Of a stretch of DNA of 64,000 bases, positions 44,701-56,610 are shown one piece after another. Made by a program: the position numbers and the translations under genes. The stretch comes from Mesorhabditis belari (Eukaryota > Nematoda > Chromadorea > Rhabditida > Rhabditidae). How positions within the stretch are numbered: the first letter of the stretch is position 1; every line of letters begins with the position of its first letter. The stretch covers positions 558,001 to 622,000 of the forward strand of contig CAUEEP010000891.1 in the NCBI GenBank assembly GCA_958450365.1, read 5' to 3'. The notes under the pieces are model-generated. The model saw only the letters and a program-made list of their open reading frames with translations, had not been told where the DNA came from and did no database searches.

Positions 44701-44740
44701 AAAGAGCCTCTTGAAAACTTCCCACATCAAAACGCCCCAT
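41716..44740 (-). CDS. PK2 pseudokinase gene, right-arm copy
   Basis: Starts at 44740 with MGRFDVGSFQEALFKDQNNQ (the upstream ATG of the left copy is ACG here), 66 bp after the TRPA stop. Later exons read KLSHDDEDLM, then FSEAILDNSFITKNKRFDAP, then an alphaC-like exon KREMIRKCRQLNEEIESARF, then TLHDIFRDLRNKNERLSS and ILVQILQALSYLHTEGIVH. The catalytic loop reads ANIASSSFG and the DFG position SYH. After a small intron comes alphaF text DLIATAELVKEMLNNEN, then DVSLNDLLNRMIAKNENV and YFSAKECLEHFSL as the C-lobe. C-terminal exons (SFDQPKDDKAWRSKNARN; PIERFKPENYINAFYKSK) match nothing I know. No catalytic residues survive, so a pseudokinase is predicted. The last exon near 41716-41870 is uncertain. 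Confidence 0.6.
43060..43135. repeat. ATCTACAA-type simple repeat in PK2 intron
   Basis: Irregular runs of CAATCTACAATCTCAATCTA and AATCTACAAAATCTACAAAT over about 70 bp. Confidence 0.7.
43785..44385. repeat. Palindromic repeat with tRNA-like core, right arm
   Basis: Inverted counterpart of 31630-32360, also in PK2 intron 1. The tRNA-like core (about 44108-44178, minus strand) keeps TGGCCCAGTGAATAG and GGTTCGAATTC, close to pol III box A and box B. A full cloverleaf could not be drawn with confidence. Confidence 0.65.
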
Positions 44741-44805
44741 CTGTGCGCTCGTTTGCCCGTAAATCTAAAATTTGCAACCCTCTTCGGGTTTACCATTATT
44801 AAGTT

Positions 44806-47800
44806 TTAGAAACAGAAAGAATCGAGTACAAGAAACTCTTGAAATAGAAGAAGTTGAGTGAAAACATGGTTAAAAATTAGGTTTATTATGTAGAAATGGA
44901 ATAATAAAACGAATTCCAAGGCATCAACCGGCTTTATTAAGATGATCGTTCTAAAAAAGAGGTTTGCCAAGAGATTGAATGCTTGCTGACCTGCTTGGCT
45001 TGCTTGCTGAACTGCTGGGCTTGCTTGCTGACTTGCTTGGATTGCTTTAAGCATTCTTGTCATCTCTAACAAATGAGCAGCCATTTCGGTCATTCTTGTT
45101 TCCTGGAATTTACAGGCCTTAAAACAAAGTTGAGTCAAATGCATGTATCACTTTCAGAAAGGATTATGGTTTAATAGACTTCGATGCTTGTAACTAGAAA
45201 ACAGGATATCTTATAATGTTAACAAAAGTTTTGAATCTAATAATTCGGTTACCATAGAACGATTCGTCGATTCGTCCCGTTTCCGCAACAATTCCTCCCA
45301 TTCGTCACTTGGATTTGACTGAAATTAGACAATTTATCTAATATTTTAAAGGCGAAACTGACGTATAGATTTATTCGTTTTGGTTGAGCGTTTTTGTCCT
45401 CAATTTTCGTTGAACTTTTGTCTTTTGCAAAGTCAACAATGATCTTGTATTTGGCGTTTCGCATCAACTTCTCGTATATGATGCCTTGCATGAGTATCGA
45501 ATCCAACTAGAATGACAACATCTATTGCTTTTGCATCAATAAACACACCTGCATTGACAACTTGTTAACCGTGGCCTCTTCCTTGATTTCGGCAACGTCG
45601 TCAACGGCCACGCCTGTGTACAGATTCATGAACAAAATCGTGATTGTCACCATGAAAAGCACGAAGACGATAAAGCTAACTATGCGGACCAACAGCATTT
45701 GAGGCGTTTCGACAGGCGTTTGGTCTGTCGGCAATGCCCTAAATAGGCTGTTTTTCCAAGAACAACTTTCCAAAACAATTTTCAAGAACAACTTATTCCG
45801 AATTTTTTGATCTATCAAAACTTACACGTCAGAACTTACACTTACACGAATAAATTGCTGAAATCGAATTCTCCCGTTGACATCACCGAGACCTTGACGA
45901 GAGAGATGAATAGATTCTCTAGCACATCCTCAAGTAACGGTATGGTTAGCGCGGAGAAGCCAAAAGTATGTACCTCATTTTGTAGGAGAAAGAAGAAACT
46001 GAATGCAAAGACAAAGAGCAGCCCAAGCAATAAAAGGGTGAGCCAAAGGCTGGACCGAGTCACTTTTTTGAACATCAAAATGTAGATTGCTAAATGGCTC
46101 CACGTGCTCAGCAGCATCAGCTGAAAACATGTGGATTTTTTTATATGTTCTTTTTGCTTGCTTTCGAAACTTATCGTAAATGCTCTATTAGAATGTCATT
46201 CTATTTTTTAGTCAATTTTCAACCCTCAAAATCGACCGATCCAAAAATAGGTAAGGGGGACCACATGAACCAAAAATTTAGAATTCGTTAAAAAAACTAT
46301 TTTAAACGATGGCCCTTTGTCCAAAACGTACAAAAAACATGTTTAAAAGTAAAACTATTTTATCATTCGCGATCGCCTTTGAATCTCCAAAACAAGAAAT
46401 CCATGTGGTCGACCCTAATCTTTTATTTTTTCAAAAATAGCATTTTAAAGGGGTATTCCGGCCCTAGAAGTGATTTTCTAGAATCACGACTATTTGTATA
46501 CCAATCGATGCGTTCCTTTCGAAGGTACCCTCGCGAGTATAAGTTCTGTTTGGTTTTCGCATGCAAATTGACGGCTGTCTCCGGTGCGGTGTGTCGAGGG
46601 TTCGAACCCCGCTGCAGCTTTTTTGCTTTTTAAGAACAATAATAGAAGTAAATTTATTGAGGGTTATAGCAATTTTATGCTGTTATTTGTTGCTCCGGGC
46701 GTGGCTCGGCGCGTCCGCCCTGCTCCTCTCCGGTGCTCAGTCTTATGGATCCCTCCCTGGCCTCTTCATCTGGCCAAAGTCGACGTCGACGGTCGAAAGA
46801 GATGCTTTCCAGCGTCTTCTTCAACACTATCGTCTGGATGTATCCATGCACATAACAAATAGCAATGGTGATAGGCTGTCACCCTGTACTATCCCGCGCT
46901 CCAAGAACAATAATAAAAGTTTATATCGCAATAAAAACTCAACAAAAAGAAATTCAAAGCAATTAAAGTGAATGTAAATTAAGGCAGAACTTATACTCGA
47001 GACTTTAGGGTAATTCCTTGTGGTCAACTTGTAAATAATAGAACAAAATGTTCTTGAATTGGTGGATTCATTTTGAAGGAATTCCAGTTAAACTTTTCTG
47101 AGAACTTTCTTTCCAACTTAATAGATTGGATAAGAAGAGACAAGGTAGTTTTTGAAATAACACCTTTTAGAAAACGATTTTTCGAACTTTGGAAGATTGT
47201 TGGCTGAATATCCATACGTTTTATACTGTATTAACTTCAGCATTAAAAGATATTCAGTCATCTGAATGGATTTTATTAAAGTGACCTACCGTAAATACTG
47301 TAATTGGACCCCATGGGGTACTATTTTTTCCCTCCCCCTCTAGGGTGGGGTACTATTAGAGGGTGGGGCACTATTAGAGGGTGGGTCACTATTTTACACC
47401 ACGGTTCAAGTTACCAAATCAGGATACATTCAAATAATATTTTCAAAAGCAAACTTTTTCTTTAGTTTTTATTGGTTTTAACCATTTGAAAATTTAACAG
47501 CAAAACGAAACAAAAACAACGAACAAGCGAAATCAATAGAAATATCCGAATCAATGAATTCATCATTTTCTTGATCATCAATTCCTCGATGTCCTTGAAG
47601 TCCCGTCGATGCGAGCGGCCCCAAGAGGTCCTCGATTTCCGTCTCTGATCTCTAACACCAACTTCTTTGGTTCCAACCACTTCGATGCACTTGCTCGTCG
47701 AAGCATCCAGCCAAACCGCCGTCTCATCGCAAGCAACAATGTGCTTGTAATCGCCTTCTTTGATTGTCTTGTTCAGCCTCAGAATGTGCTCGACGATGGC

Positions 47801-50800
47801 CTTCTCAAATTTGCTCGGCAGCTTTTGACAAGTTGTTGTTGGTGCCCTCAAAGAAAGTTGGTGACGCCTCAAGAACGACTCCATCCAGCCATGGGTTCTT
47901 TTGAAAGAAATTTCAGCTTTTTTGAATCGATTAGCCGCTTCATTCCAGATAATCCGGCGTGTCACTCGTTTCTTCTTGGCTCGACGATCCCGTATCCATT
48001 CAGCCAAACCGATATCAATCCCCTCCGAGTTCAAGTGGCTTCTAAGTGGTTCAAGTCTTCTAAGTGGGCCAATCTTTATGATTTTGGTGTTACTTTGTTG
48101 CACTTGTTGAGATCTACAATCATGAAGATTGGTCCACTTAGAAGAAAGTTATGGCGAGCTGTGCAAAAAATTTGGCGCAAAGTAGCCACCCCAAATTTAA
48201 AAACAACAAATTTATGGGATAAAATTAAAAATACAAACGATTTCTGAAAATACATGAAAATTTTCCGCTTTAAAAGAGTTGTTTGTAATTACGCGTTAGG
48301 TGGGGGTGGGGTACTATTAGAGGGGTGGGGTCCAATTACAGTATTTACTATTTACGGTAGTAAAAATGAGTGAATTCGAAAAGAGAAAAGGAAAAAAATT
48401 AAAAACTCCCACTACATTTATAAATTTTTGACTTTTTTTTTTACATGTACGTTTTAGATTTGAAATGTCCAAGAACAAATGAAAACGCGGATTTCATTCC
48501 TATCAACCTAATACTTCAGCTAAAACTGTTTTTTTAAAATATTGGGTTGTCCAATTATGAATGCGCGTTTTTACTATTTTGTAAATTTCTCAAGATACCG
48601 AAATCAAGAAAAAGATATATATGAGTATTATTCGAAAGCTGAAGATCTCCTCTACATTTTGATATAAAAAGCTTTGGAATTCATTCAACTTTTTGGGAAA
48701 TTGACTGCACAAAGGGAGAGGTCTTTTTCGAAAAAACCCATTTCAGCTTAGCTATTCCTCAAGTTTTATGCTGTAAAATAACCGCCCAGAAAAGAAAAGA
48801 AAAGTAAAGATGCTCTGAAATTGTTATATTTAAAAAAAAGTTGTTTTAATGTATCTATTGGCCAAACATCAAACGGTTAACTCAATTTGAGCGAAGCCAA
48901 AACTTGATCCAAAGGCACCCTTCCATTTTTTTGGCCACCTCTTCTTCTGTGCAGTCAATTTGCCCAAAAGCTGGACAAATTCAAAAGCTTTTTATATCAA
49001 AATGTAGAGGAGATCTTCAGCTTTCGAATAATACTCATATATATCTTTTTCTTGATTTCGGTACCTTGAGAAATTTACAAAATAGTAAAAAACGCGCATT
49101 CATCACTGGACAACCCAATATTAACACTAACCAGATTGAATGCCAGTCCAAGAAAAGACAGCACAGCGATCGGCCAGAACAATGGTAAAAAATCGTAATA
49201 CAAAAAATTGTATTTTTTTCCTTGAAAGTGCTGAAAGATTTCTCTGAAGTAAATTTTTTTGGTCTCATTTTTCCTACCTCATCAATCCTCCAAACGATGA
49301 TGATAGAAGAAGGCAAGAGCACAAACAGCTCGATCAAATTGCCCCCTAAAATGTGATTTACTCCATTACTGATTAAAAAGAAGAAAAGCACGTACTTTTC
49401 CAGTAAAGAGCGCGAGTTTGCGACCATTGGTAGAACTGAAATTTATTTAAAAAAATGTAATTTGTTCTGTTTCATTGACCTCTTTTATTAATAAGTAGAT
49501 AACAAGAATAACTAGAAGCAGCAGAACAATAGCCGAAATTATTGGATAAAAACTCTAAAAGTAATCCTTGTTTTTATTCAAATGTTTCTCCACCTCGAAT
49601 GGGCCGGAACGCTCTCGAATAAAATTCGATTTTGATTTTGATATCTGCTCCTGCAAAAAGAGTTTTTTGTTTTGTTTTGAAAAACAACTACCGTAAATAC
49701 TGTAATAGTACCCCACCCCCATAATGACGGTGCGGAGCGTTGCGTAGTCTAGCTTTGGACGCGTTTTTCTCGACACTGGTTTATGCTACAATGCGCGCTT
49801 AGGTATCAAAAAATAGCTGAAATTCAGGGTTATTTTTTGATATTAATGGCGCATTTTTTGAAAGTACGGGTGCTTTGCAAAAAATGAAATACTAAAAGAC
49901 TTTTGCGACTACGCGACTGTACGAGGGGTGGGGTACTATTACAGTATTTACGGTAGGAATTAATTTTTTTACTTGAGGGGTGGTGTTTCCCGTTTCGTTT
50001 CCTTCAATCATTTGCTCTGAACTTTTTTTTGTTGTACAACTGTTGAGCGTTATGACAAAAGTTGAGCTTTATGTCAATTTGAATTCTTTCTGCACCTTTT
50101 TTCTAGCAGTTGACCTTTTAAATTAGATTTTTGTTTTACGTTTACTGTTCTGTGACTTAAACACTAAGTACTAAAGAAGTAGAACCTTTTGACGGAACAA
50201 ATTGATCGCCGAGCATAAAAGCAAACATGAGGAAATAGCAAACGAAGAAAAGGCAAAATGGTAGGAAGGCTGGAAACTCTTGAAATTAACTATTTTCTCA
50301 CAAGAAACTTACAAAAAAGTAAGTAGTTTTTTCGCGCACCATTTGTCCAACGATACTCAAGAAAAGTGGTGACCAACTCATGCTCCAGCAACTTCCTTGT
50401 CTCTTTTCTCCGTGCTTTCGCCTAATGATGATAAAAAGCGTAATGTAACCAGAAAAGAAAGAACCATCAGTCTTAGTGGGTGTTCTTCCATTAGTCGCGT
50501 CCTCTTCTTAGCTTTGTCATCAAAGAAGCAAATCGCTTTATCGATGACAGAGCCATCGCTGCTGTAGCCGGCTTTGAGAATCTCTTGTCCATCTGTATTT
50601 CGATAAAAACCCTATTGTTTTTCTCATCTCACCAATCTCTTGCTCGAGAACGTATGAATCGTCTATCAGAGTAAAATCGTAGTAGATCTCCTTCTTAACC
50701 TTGTCTCTAAATTTGAACATTTGACATTCATCTGGGAAGTTGGAAATCTCACGGATCGATGCACTTGTTCATAACATCCGCCGCCAATTTGGGAAATTTT

Positions 50801-53800
50801 TCGATTAGCAGTCGCATTGGTGTCACAAGTTTCCTCTTTTCTTCAGAGATCTCCACTCGTTTGGTCTAAATTGCCATAGATTGATTGCCCAATTAAAAAT
50901 AATGCCATAGATTGATTTTTTACATCAAAAAAAACAACCTTTGAGGAATCAATTTCAATCGTTTTCGTTTCATCAGAGTCGACGAATTTTTTCGACGAAA
51001 GTTTTGCATTGGTGTCACAAGAATCGACGAATTTTATTTTGTCCATTAGAAGACGCCAATCTTTGTGTGATAAAAGCTCTTTGGCTACATCTCTTAAACT
51101 TATTTTGTTATTCAATAATCATTAAAATATTCGGAATCTGAATGATAGGCCTCACTCATTGTTTTCTTCAATTGCAATGTCAAGAGCCGTTCTCTTCGTT
51201 TCGTCGTTTGTGATCTTGGCTAAATTTCACAAGTTGTGTTCAGATTCAGAGTTCAATACCAAGATCGATTTTTCCATTTGCGGAATCGAGGAGATATTTC
51301 ACACTTTCTACTTTGCCACTGACTGCTGCATAGTGCAGTGGAGACATTCTGAAATTTCGTCAACAAGAATTGTTTTGGCGACTCTCTGCACGAACTTGCA
51401 TTCACTCTCTCCGTTGACACTGCAGTACTTTCGAAGAACTTCAGCACTGTTCAAGCTGCCCATCTGAAGTGATTCCTGGTCAGAAGTTTCTGTCACTTAC
51501 CAACCATTATTGCTAAATCAAAAGGAGTCATCCCATCGGCTCGAGCATACGGGTTGGCTCCTTTCCGGAGAAGGACCTCACAGATTTTAGCATGATCTAA
51601 GAAAAGTTTTTATTCTGTTATTCTGTCTGTTTTTATTCTGTCTGTTTTATTTATTCTGTTAAGAAAGAGTTTACAAAAAAACCATTTCTAGCAGCAACAT
51701 GAAGTGGCGTTTGATTTCCAGCAGCCGTCGCATTGAGGATTTGACGAACTACTTTCTTTTTCAACAGTTCCTCAACCTAAATATATTCTTGCTCAAGTTG
51801 TGCTCTCACACATATACCACGTTAAGACATCCACTCCTTGCAGCGAAATGCAACACCGACTCTCCGTTCTCATTCTCTTCTTCCAAGATTTCATCCTAAA
51901 GTACTAAATAGTTTTACTTTATTTTGTTTGATACCAATTTTGTAGGGCTTCCAAGAGTATTTCCTTGAAGCAACTCCTGAAATTCGTGTTATATATGATT
52001 CTAGCTGAAAAACATAGAAACCATTTACTTGTAACCCCTCTATTGAGCCACACTGAATAGCTTTCTGGATTGCACTTGTATGGCTTGCATCGAAACTAAA
52101 AGATTCTATCTTTACTGATAATGATTGCTATTTACGCATCGCAGTCGACATCTTTTTCCATTTTCCCGATCAATTTCTAAACTGAGAGTGTAGAGAAAGC
52201 AGAAAAGTTCAATGATCTACTGTAATATACGTCGGATGATTGTAGGCGAAGGCGATTGCCAACAAATTCTCTCGTTGATCATTCTCTTCAAAACACAACG
52301 CTTTGGCAGAGATTCCGCAGTCGATTCCGTAATCGAGAAACACCTGCAATGAATTTTTCATTCTCGTTTTTTTGGCTCACCCCTTACCACAGCACTTTCC
52401 CAAGCGTTCACTTGTGCGGTCAAGTGAAGCGGAGTCATTCCTTGGTTGTTTTTACAGAACAAATTCTTAGCGTTCTCAAATTAGTCATAAAGTTTTTAGG
52501 AGCGACAAGAGTGACTTACGAGCTCAATTAGTTTTGAGATTATGGCCGCTTGATCGGCTCTGGCGGCGTAATGGGCTGGGGTCTCACCGTCGTACTTTTC
52601 ATCGACTTCGTAGCATAACTGAAACGAAAATAGAAACATCAATAGAGAATGGCATTCAAATTCAATGCGATTACAGGAAATCAGAGTTTAGAATTTGCGC
52701 GCCTCATAATTAGATCGTTAGATACAGTCCCTTGCAAAATGATAGGACCAGCCTCGATTTTTGCGATTTTTGATTTTAAATAGCTAAAAATGCAAAATGA
52801 TGCTTAAATTCGAATTTTATATACAAAACTACGCCCAAATACTGTTTGCCAAATAATTTGCTTTAAAAGGCAAAATTTTTTATTGAAAGGATGCTTTCAT
52901 TTCTGTATTTTACACCTGTTGCAAAATGATAGGACCACTGGGTTTCTTTTTGATTTTCTACCTATAATAACCATGTATTTTGCTTACTATTTGCTAATTT
53001 TTATTCTTTAGAAAGATGGGGCGTGGAAAATCGCTTTCGCGGATTGAACAGATGAAAATTTTGATTTTGAAAGGAAGAAAGTTGTCGAATCGGAAGTTCG
53101 CAAAAAAATAAAGCGCTCGCACCAAGTTGTCTCAAATTTATTGAAGAATCCTTTCAAGTATGGCAAGAAAAAGTCTCCGGGACGCCATCGAAAGCTCATG
53201 GTCCGCGCTGAACGGCATATGGGACGCCTGTTGTCGAATTCGGTGATGTCTCTACAGAACATCAAGGTACACATTGGAGCTCCCGTTCACAAAAGCACTC
53301 TTTCTCGAGACATCAGGTGTTACATGCGTTACATCAAAAGAGCAGTCATGAAGCTTACTTTTTGCTAATTTTTATTCTTTAGGAAGATGGGGTGTGGAAA
53401 ATCGCTTTCGCGGATCGAACAGATGAAAATTTTGATTTTGTTAAAATTAGAGATAATAAGGTCTTTGAATCTTTTAACCGTTCGCAAATGGCTCGCATTT
53501 GGACCAAGAGATACAAAGAATAAGCTTCTAAAAACCAATGTTAAAAGACTTTTGTCCATGACTGTATAAGGAGTGATGGAATGGCGAATTTGAGGGCATA
53601 TTTAGGGAAAGTACCGGAAATTCACAAATGATTGAGAAACTCTGGGGATCTGCAAAGTGGCGCAATAAGAAGCATCATGGGACGGACCGACACCACCTCT
53701 CTTCATCACCACCACTTCTTAATGGCGAATTTGCGGGAATATTTAGGGAAAGTACCGGAAATCCCTTTTATTTCACAATAGATTTTTTTTCAGTTTTCGT

Positions 53801-55789
53801 TGCATAATATTCTAATGAAAGAGGAAAAGTTTGTGAAAAAAAACGAATATTTTTTTATAGTAGAATCTTTGATATTAGTAGATAGTTTATAACCTAAGAA
53901 TTACAATTCAAAAATGAATGGATTTGAATCGGAATAGCAAATTCTAATAAAAGTGAGATGGTTTTTAGAAGAAAGTCTATGATAAGTCCGAATATTTTTC
54001 ATATTTTCAAACTTCCCAAGTATGTATTCATTGATTTTCTAGATATAAAGAGGTTGCAGAATACCTCTTTTAATAATATGTACAAGTTATTGTAACCAAA
54101 GTTGTTGTAACCGATATTCTGGAAAAGTCATTCGACTTTCGCCGTGGGATTACCTTATCACGGAGCGCAACGAACGAATCAACATTTCCGACACTGGCAG
54201 CAAGGTGTAGCAGGTGTCCGTTGTCTCTAAACAATTCCCTCTAATCAATTGGACGTTTTGCAAACTTTCTAATCTTCTTTTTTTTCACAAAATCAACTGC
54301 TGACGAAGTGATATCCACGTTTTCGCGATTCTGACAAAGCCCAACGCACATTCTAAACACTTTCTTTACAGGCAACTACAGTCGACGCTCGATATTAAAT
54401 CATTGAAGGGATTCTCCAAAAATGATTTATTATCGAGAGTTTTGCTTAATCAGTTCTAAAAACATCAAAAACATTGTGAATAAGCTGATAAATACCATTT
54501 TTTGGTTTTAACACGACGTTTAAATGCCTAAACACTATCAAGTGATTTGCTATCGAGCGTCGACTGTATCTTTTCAGCATACTTTGCAACGATTTCCGAG
54601 AAGCCCCTCTGGACGAGAATTTTCAGCGGGGTGACACCGTCGTTGTTTTGGACATTTGCTTCCCACCATTTATCTGAAAGCAGTGATCATTTCTGTTTAA
54701 AAAGAGAACTGGCTTACCGAAACTTTCGAAATCAGCAGCAATGCTTCGCTCAGATCTGGCAAGATAGTGTAGAAATGTGTTGCCATAGCGATCCGGTTGC
54801 AAGCTATCCTCGAACAACGCCTTATGTTTTAGAAAAAGCGTGTACTAAACGGATGGTTCAATGTTTTTCTCAAGCAATGAGATTTTTCTCAAAAAACCCA
54901 CAACTTTTTTTGACTTCTGTGCACAAGCCACCACAAAGGGCGTTCTCTTCTTAAGATCCACTTTCTGAACAGAATTTACAACTATTTGATATCATTTTCT
55001 TAACTTGAAACAACATTTTTGTCGCGTATATATTTCCTTGCTCTAAAAAGTGTTCAATCAGAGCCTCAGCAGCGCCAAAATTATTCCAGTAAGCCGCACA
55101 ATGCAAAGGGGTCATGCCAAAAGCGTCGACGGCTTCCGTTTCACTAAAGCTTTTTTTGTTGAAAAGATATCTTTGAGCTGAAATAAAACCCCTTCTTCTC
55201 TATCAGCATTTCGACGATTTCTCTTGGAGTCATGTAATCTGAAATAACAATGCCACAATGCCATTAAACACTTTAGATTTTCGTTACCGTTTGTTGATTG
55301 AAGTGAGGCTGCAAAATGAAGCGGTGTCCTTCTTTTTTTCGTTCTTGCATTCGCGATTTTTTTTCTATAAGTTAGACATTTGCAACGGGCTCAATACTTT
55401 GGACTCAAAAGTTCAGCTCCCACGTTTGCTCTTCGTCTTTATCCTGAAAGATTTCCATCATTTGTTTGATAATTTTGCCAGTGATAGTGTCCCCGGAATC
55501 ATAGTTTTGAATGACTTTGTGAAGAGGCGATAGCTGAAGAATTTTGCACTGATTACTTTGTTCGTTGATCTCACCTGGTCGTCGTTCTCTTCCATTTGGG
55601 CTTCTGGCGGTTCCTCTTCATTTGACAATGAGTTAGCTGGATCACCTTTAAGAAAAACAATTCAAAGACCAAGCTTTGACGGAGTTCCCTAGATTTATCC
55701 CATAAGTCACCTGCACTTATTGATGACTGATTTCGATCGAGACGCTGAAGAAGAGGGAACGAGGAACCTTTAACAATAACTTCAGGCAT
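44806..55789 (-). CDS. TRPA-family cation channel, right-arm copy
   Basis: Paralogue of the 18741-31173 gene with the same exon order. ATG at 55789 (MPEVIVKGSSFPLLQ); an in-frame ATG 11 codons upstream has no counterpart in the other copy. Ankyrin exons (RRTPLHFAASLQSTN, DGETPAHYAARADQ, NQGMTPLHLTAQV), S2 SAIVLLLLVILVIYLL, S4-S5 STWSHLAIYILMFKKV, pore VMSTGEFDF (about 45870) and S6 FMNLYTGVAVDDVAEIKEEA (about 45630). The C-terminus carries an extra run of QQAS-type repeats (ASPAVQQASQAGQQ) absent from the left copy. Exons checked by eye stay open. Transposons (pogo, MITEs, Tc1, LINE piece) sit in introns. One extra 40-nt intron is at 52096-52135. The channel is probably functional. In the pore segment roughly four of five residues match the left copy. 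Confidence 0.85.
46560..46625 (+). other. tRNA-like box B fragment
   Basis: GTGTGTCGAGGGTTCGAACC contains a perfect box B (GGTTCGAACCC) followed closely by T-rich sequence. No acceptor stem or anticodon arm was found, so this is probably a SINE head or tRNA relic rather than a gene. Confidence 0.35.
46640..46980 (-). mobile_element. R2/R4-like LINE reverse-transcriptase fragment
   Basis: The minus strand near 46827-46910 reads ERGIVQGDSLSPLLFVMCMD, the palm motif in the form typical of R2/R4/NeSL-type (restriction-like endonuclease) LINEs and unlike the Jockey-type GVPQGSVLGPLLF at 6.3 kb. The rest is GC-richer than its surroundings and out of frame. A small fragment in a TRPA intron of the right arm only. 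Confidence 0.6.
47287..48359 (-). mobile_element. Pogo-like transposon with GC-rich TIRs
   Basis: Ends TACCGTAAATACTGTAATTG and the complement of TACCGTAAATAGTAAATACT. The subterminal motif GGGGTACTATTAGAGGG is repeated several times at both ends and probably serves as transposase binding sites. The minus strand encodes a partial pogo-type transposase. Present only in the right TRPA intron. Confidence 0.8.
47462..48103 (-). pseudogene. Pogo-like transposase, truncated
   Basis: N-terminal CENP-B/Tc5-type HTH: GLAEWIRDRRAKKKRVTRR and THGWMESFLRRHQLSLRAPT. The start of the DDE domain follows, with HIVACDETAVWLDAS (first aspartate) and EVVGTKEVGVRDQ. Family members continue with the second and third acidic residues; here the frame goes into unrelated sequence (MNSLIRIFLLISLV) and ends. 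Internal deletion derivative about 213 codons long, against roughly 500 for a complete pogo transposase. Confidence 0.75.
48542..49118. mobile_element. MITE, TIR TTGGGTTGTCC type, longer copy
   Basis: 577 bp with the same ends as 13707-14081 and TA on both sides, in a TRPA intron of the right arm only. Extra interior sequence (GCACAAAGGGAGAGG) makes it longer than the other copy. No frame. Confidence 0.85.
49688..49956. mobile_element. MITE of the 47287-48359 pogo element
   Basis: 269 bp. Both ends (TACCGTAAATACTGTAATAG and complement) and the subterminal TACCCCACCCC match the pogo-like element 2 kb away. Interior unrelated, no frame. Inserted in the TRPA intron between the glycosylated-loop exons, absent from the left arm. 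Confidence 0.85.
52096..52135 (-). other. 40-nt intron present only in right TRPA copy
   Basis: GTAAAT...TTTTAG splits the exon that is continuous in the left copy (about 23505-23594). Removing it gives an open frame (VDCDA joined to FDASHTSAIQ); keeping it puts a stop (TAA) in frame. See findings. Confidence 0.55.
52725..53564 (+). mobile_element. Tc1/Tc3-type element, rearranged
   Basis: Left end CAGTCCCTTGCAAAATGATA, right end complementary to CAGTCATGGACAAAAGTC, TA on both sides. About 53016-53360 reads MGRGKSLSRIEQMKIL and, in shifted frames, NPFKYGKKKSPGRHRKLM (HTH linker). The start region (about 52975-53060) is repeated at 53360-53440, and the ends differ, so this is a fusion of two partial elements. 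No catalytic domain. It sits in the TRPA intron that also holds Merlin remnants. Confidence 0.7.
53567..53800. mobile_element. Merlin-type non-autonomous remnant
   Basis: TTTAGGGAAAGTACCGGAAA occurs twice (about 53600 and 53740), each preceded by ATGGCGAATTTG, matching the termini of the 21008-22925 element. The body is lost. Confidence 0.65.
54381..54566. mobile_element. Pogo/Tigger-like MITE in right TRPA gene
   Basis: 186 bp, ends CAGTCGACGCTCGATATTAA and complement of CAGTCGACGCTCGATAGCAA, TA on both sides. Same site as 19944-20407 in the left gene. The simple structure makes it the better guide to the original element. Confidence 0.8.
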
Positions 55790-55949
55790 CGAATAACACA
55801 TTTTTGCCCCAAAATAGCCCAAGCGTTACGGTAGACCTTAGATGAATAGAAATACAAATAAACGATGAAATAGTTAGCGATCGTTTTCCTTTATGCAATT
55901 TTTTTTCCTGTTTACCTTATCGATAGGGGACAGTTTTTTCCCAAAGGGG

Positions 55950-56390
55950 AAATTCATTCTGCACTAGAATTGCTTATCGAGATTATCGATACAAACGGCA
56001 TGCTCATGTTTGACCGTTCAGATCTCAGTTTCTTGAACATTTGGGTTTGATTGGCAAACCAAGAATGTCAGCTTTTGATTGCTATTTTGTACATAGCGAC
56101 TTTTAATGAGTAAGCACCTCACAAACCTTATGATACTTATCGATATCGAAAGTATCGATTATCGATTAGCAATCCTTATCGATATTTGAGTATTGATAAG
56201 TATTGTTAAGCTTTTTAAGGCACTCACTTAGCAGAATTTGCTATGTGTGAGATAGCAATCCAAAGCTGACATTCTTAACTTTCCAATGAAACAATTTGCA
56301 GATTGATAGATGTTCTAGAAACCGAGATCTAAACCGTCAAATATGAAAATGCCGTTTGTATCGATAATATCAATAAGCAATTCTATTCTG
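55950..56390. mobile_element. Palindromic TATCGATA MITE, right arm
   Basis: Inverted counterpart of 18131-18570, with the same internal TGTCAGCTTTTGATTGCTAT pair and CGATA-rich ends, just upstream of the right TRPA gene. One arm is shortened near 56040. Confidence 0.75.
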
Positions 56391-56610
56391 CATCCTCTTT
56401 TGCTCGCACTTTTCCACCAGAATAATGGCAATTGCCCCAACATGACGATTTGACATTAGTTTATTTTTCGAGTCTATTTTTTTAAAAAGAAAGTTTTTTG
56501 GCAATGCATTGATTTGTGATTTGTGGCTGCAATTTCTTTGCGAAACAAATGCATGAATCGAAAGATTCAGAAATTTCGTGAGAATTAAAAAGTATAACAA
56601 TTCAAATTTA

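Noticed and set aside
46560..46625. Functional tRNA gene
   Set aside because: Only a box B and T-arm-like piece; no acceptor stem, D-arm or anticodon arm.
47609..48247. 212-codon plus-strand open frame
   Set aside because: Shadow of the pogo-like transposase on the opposite strand, which carries the HTH and VACDET motifs.
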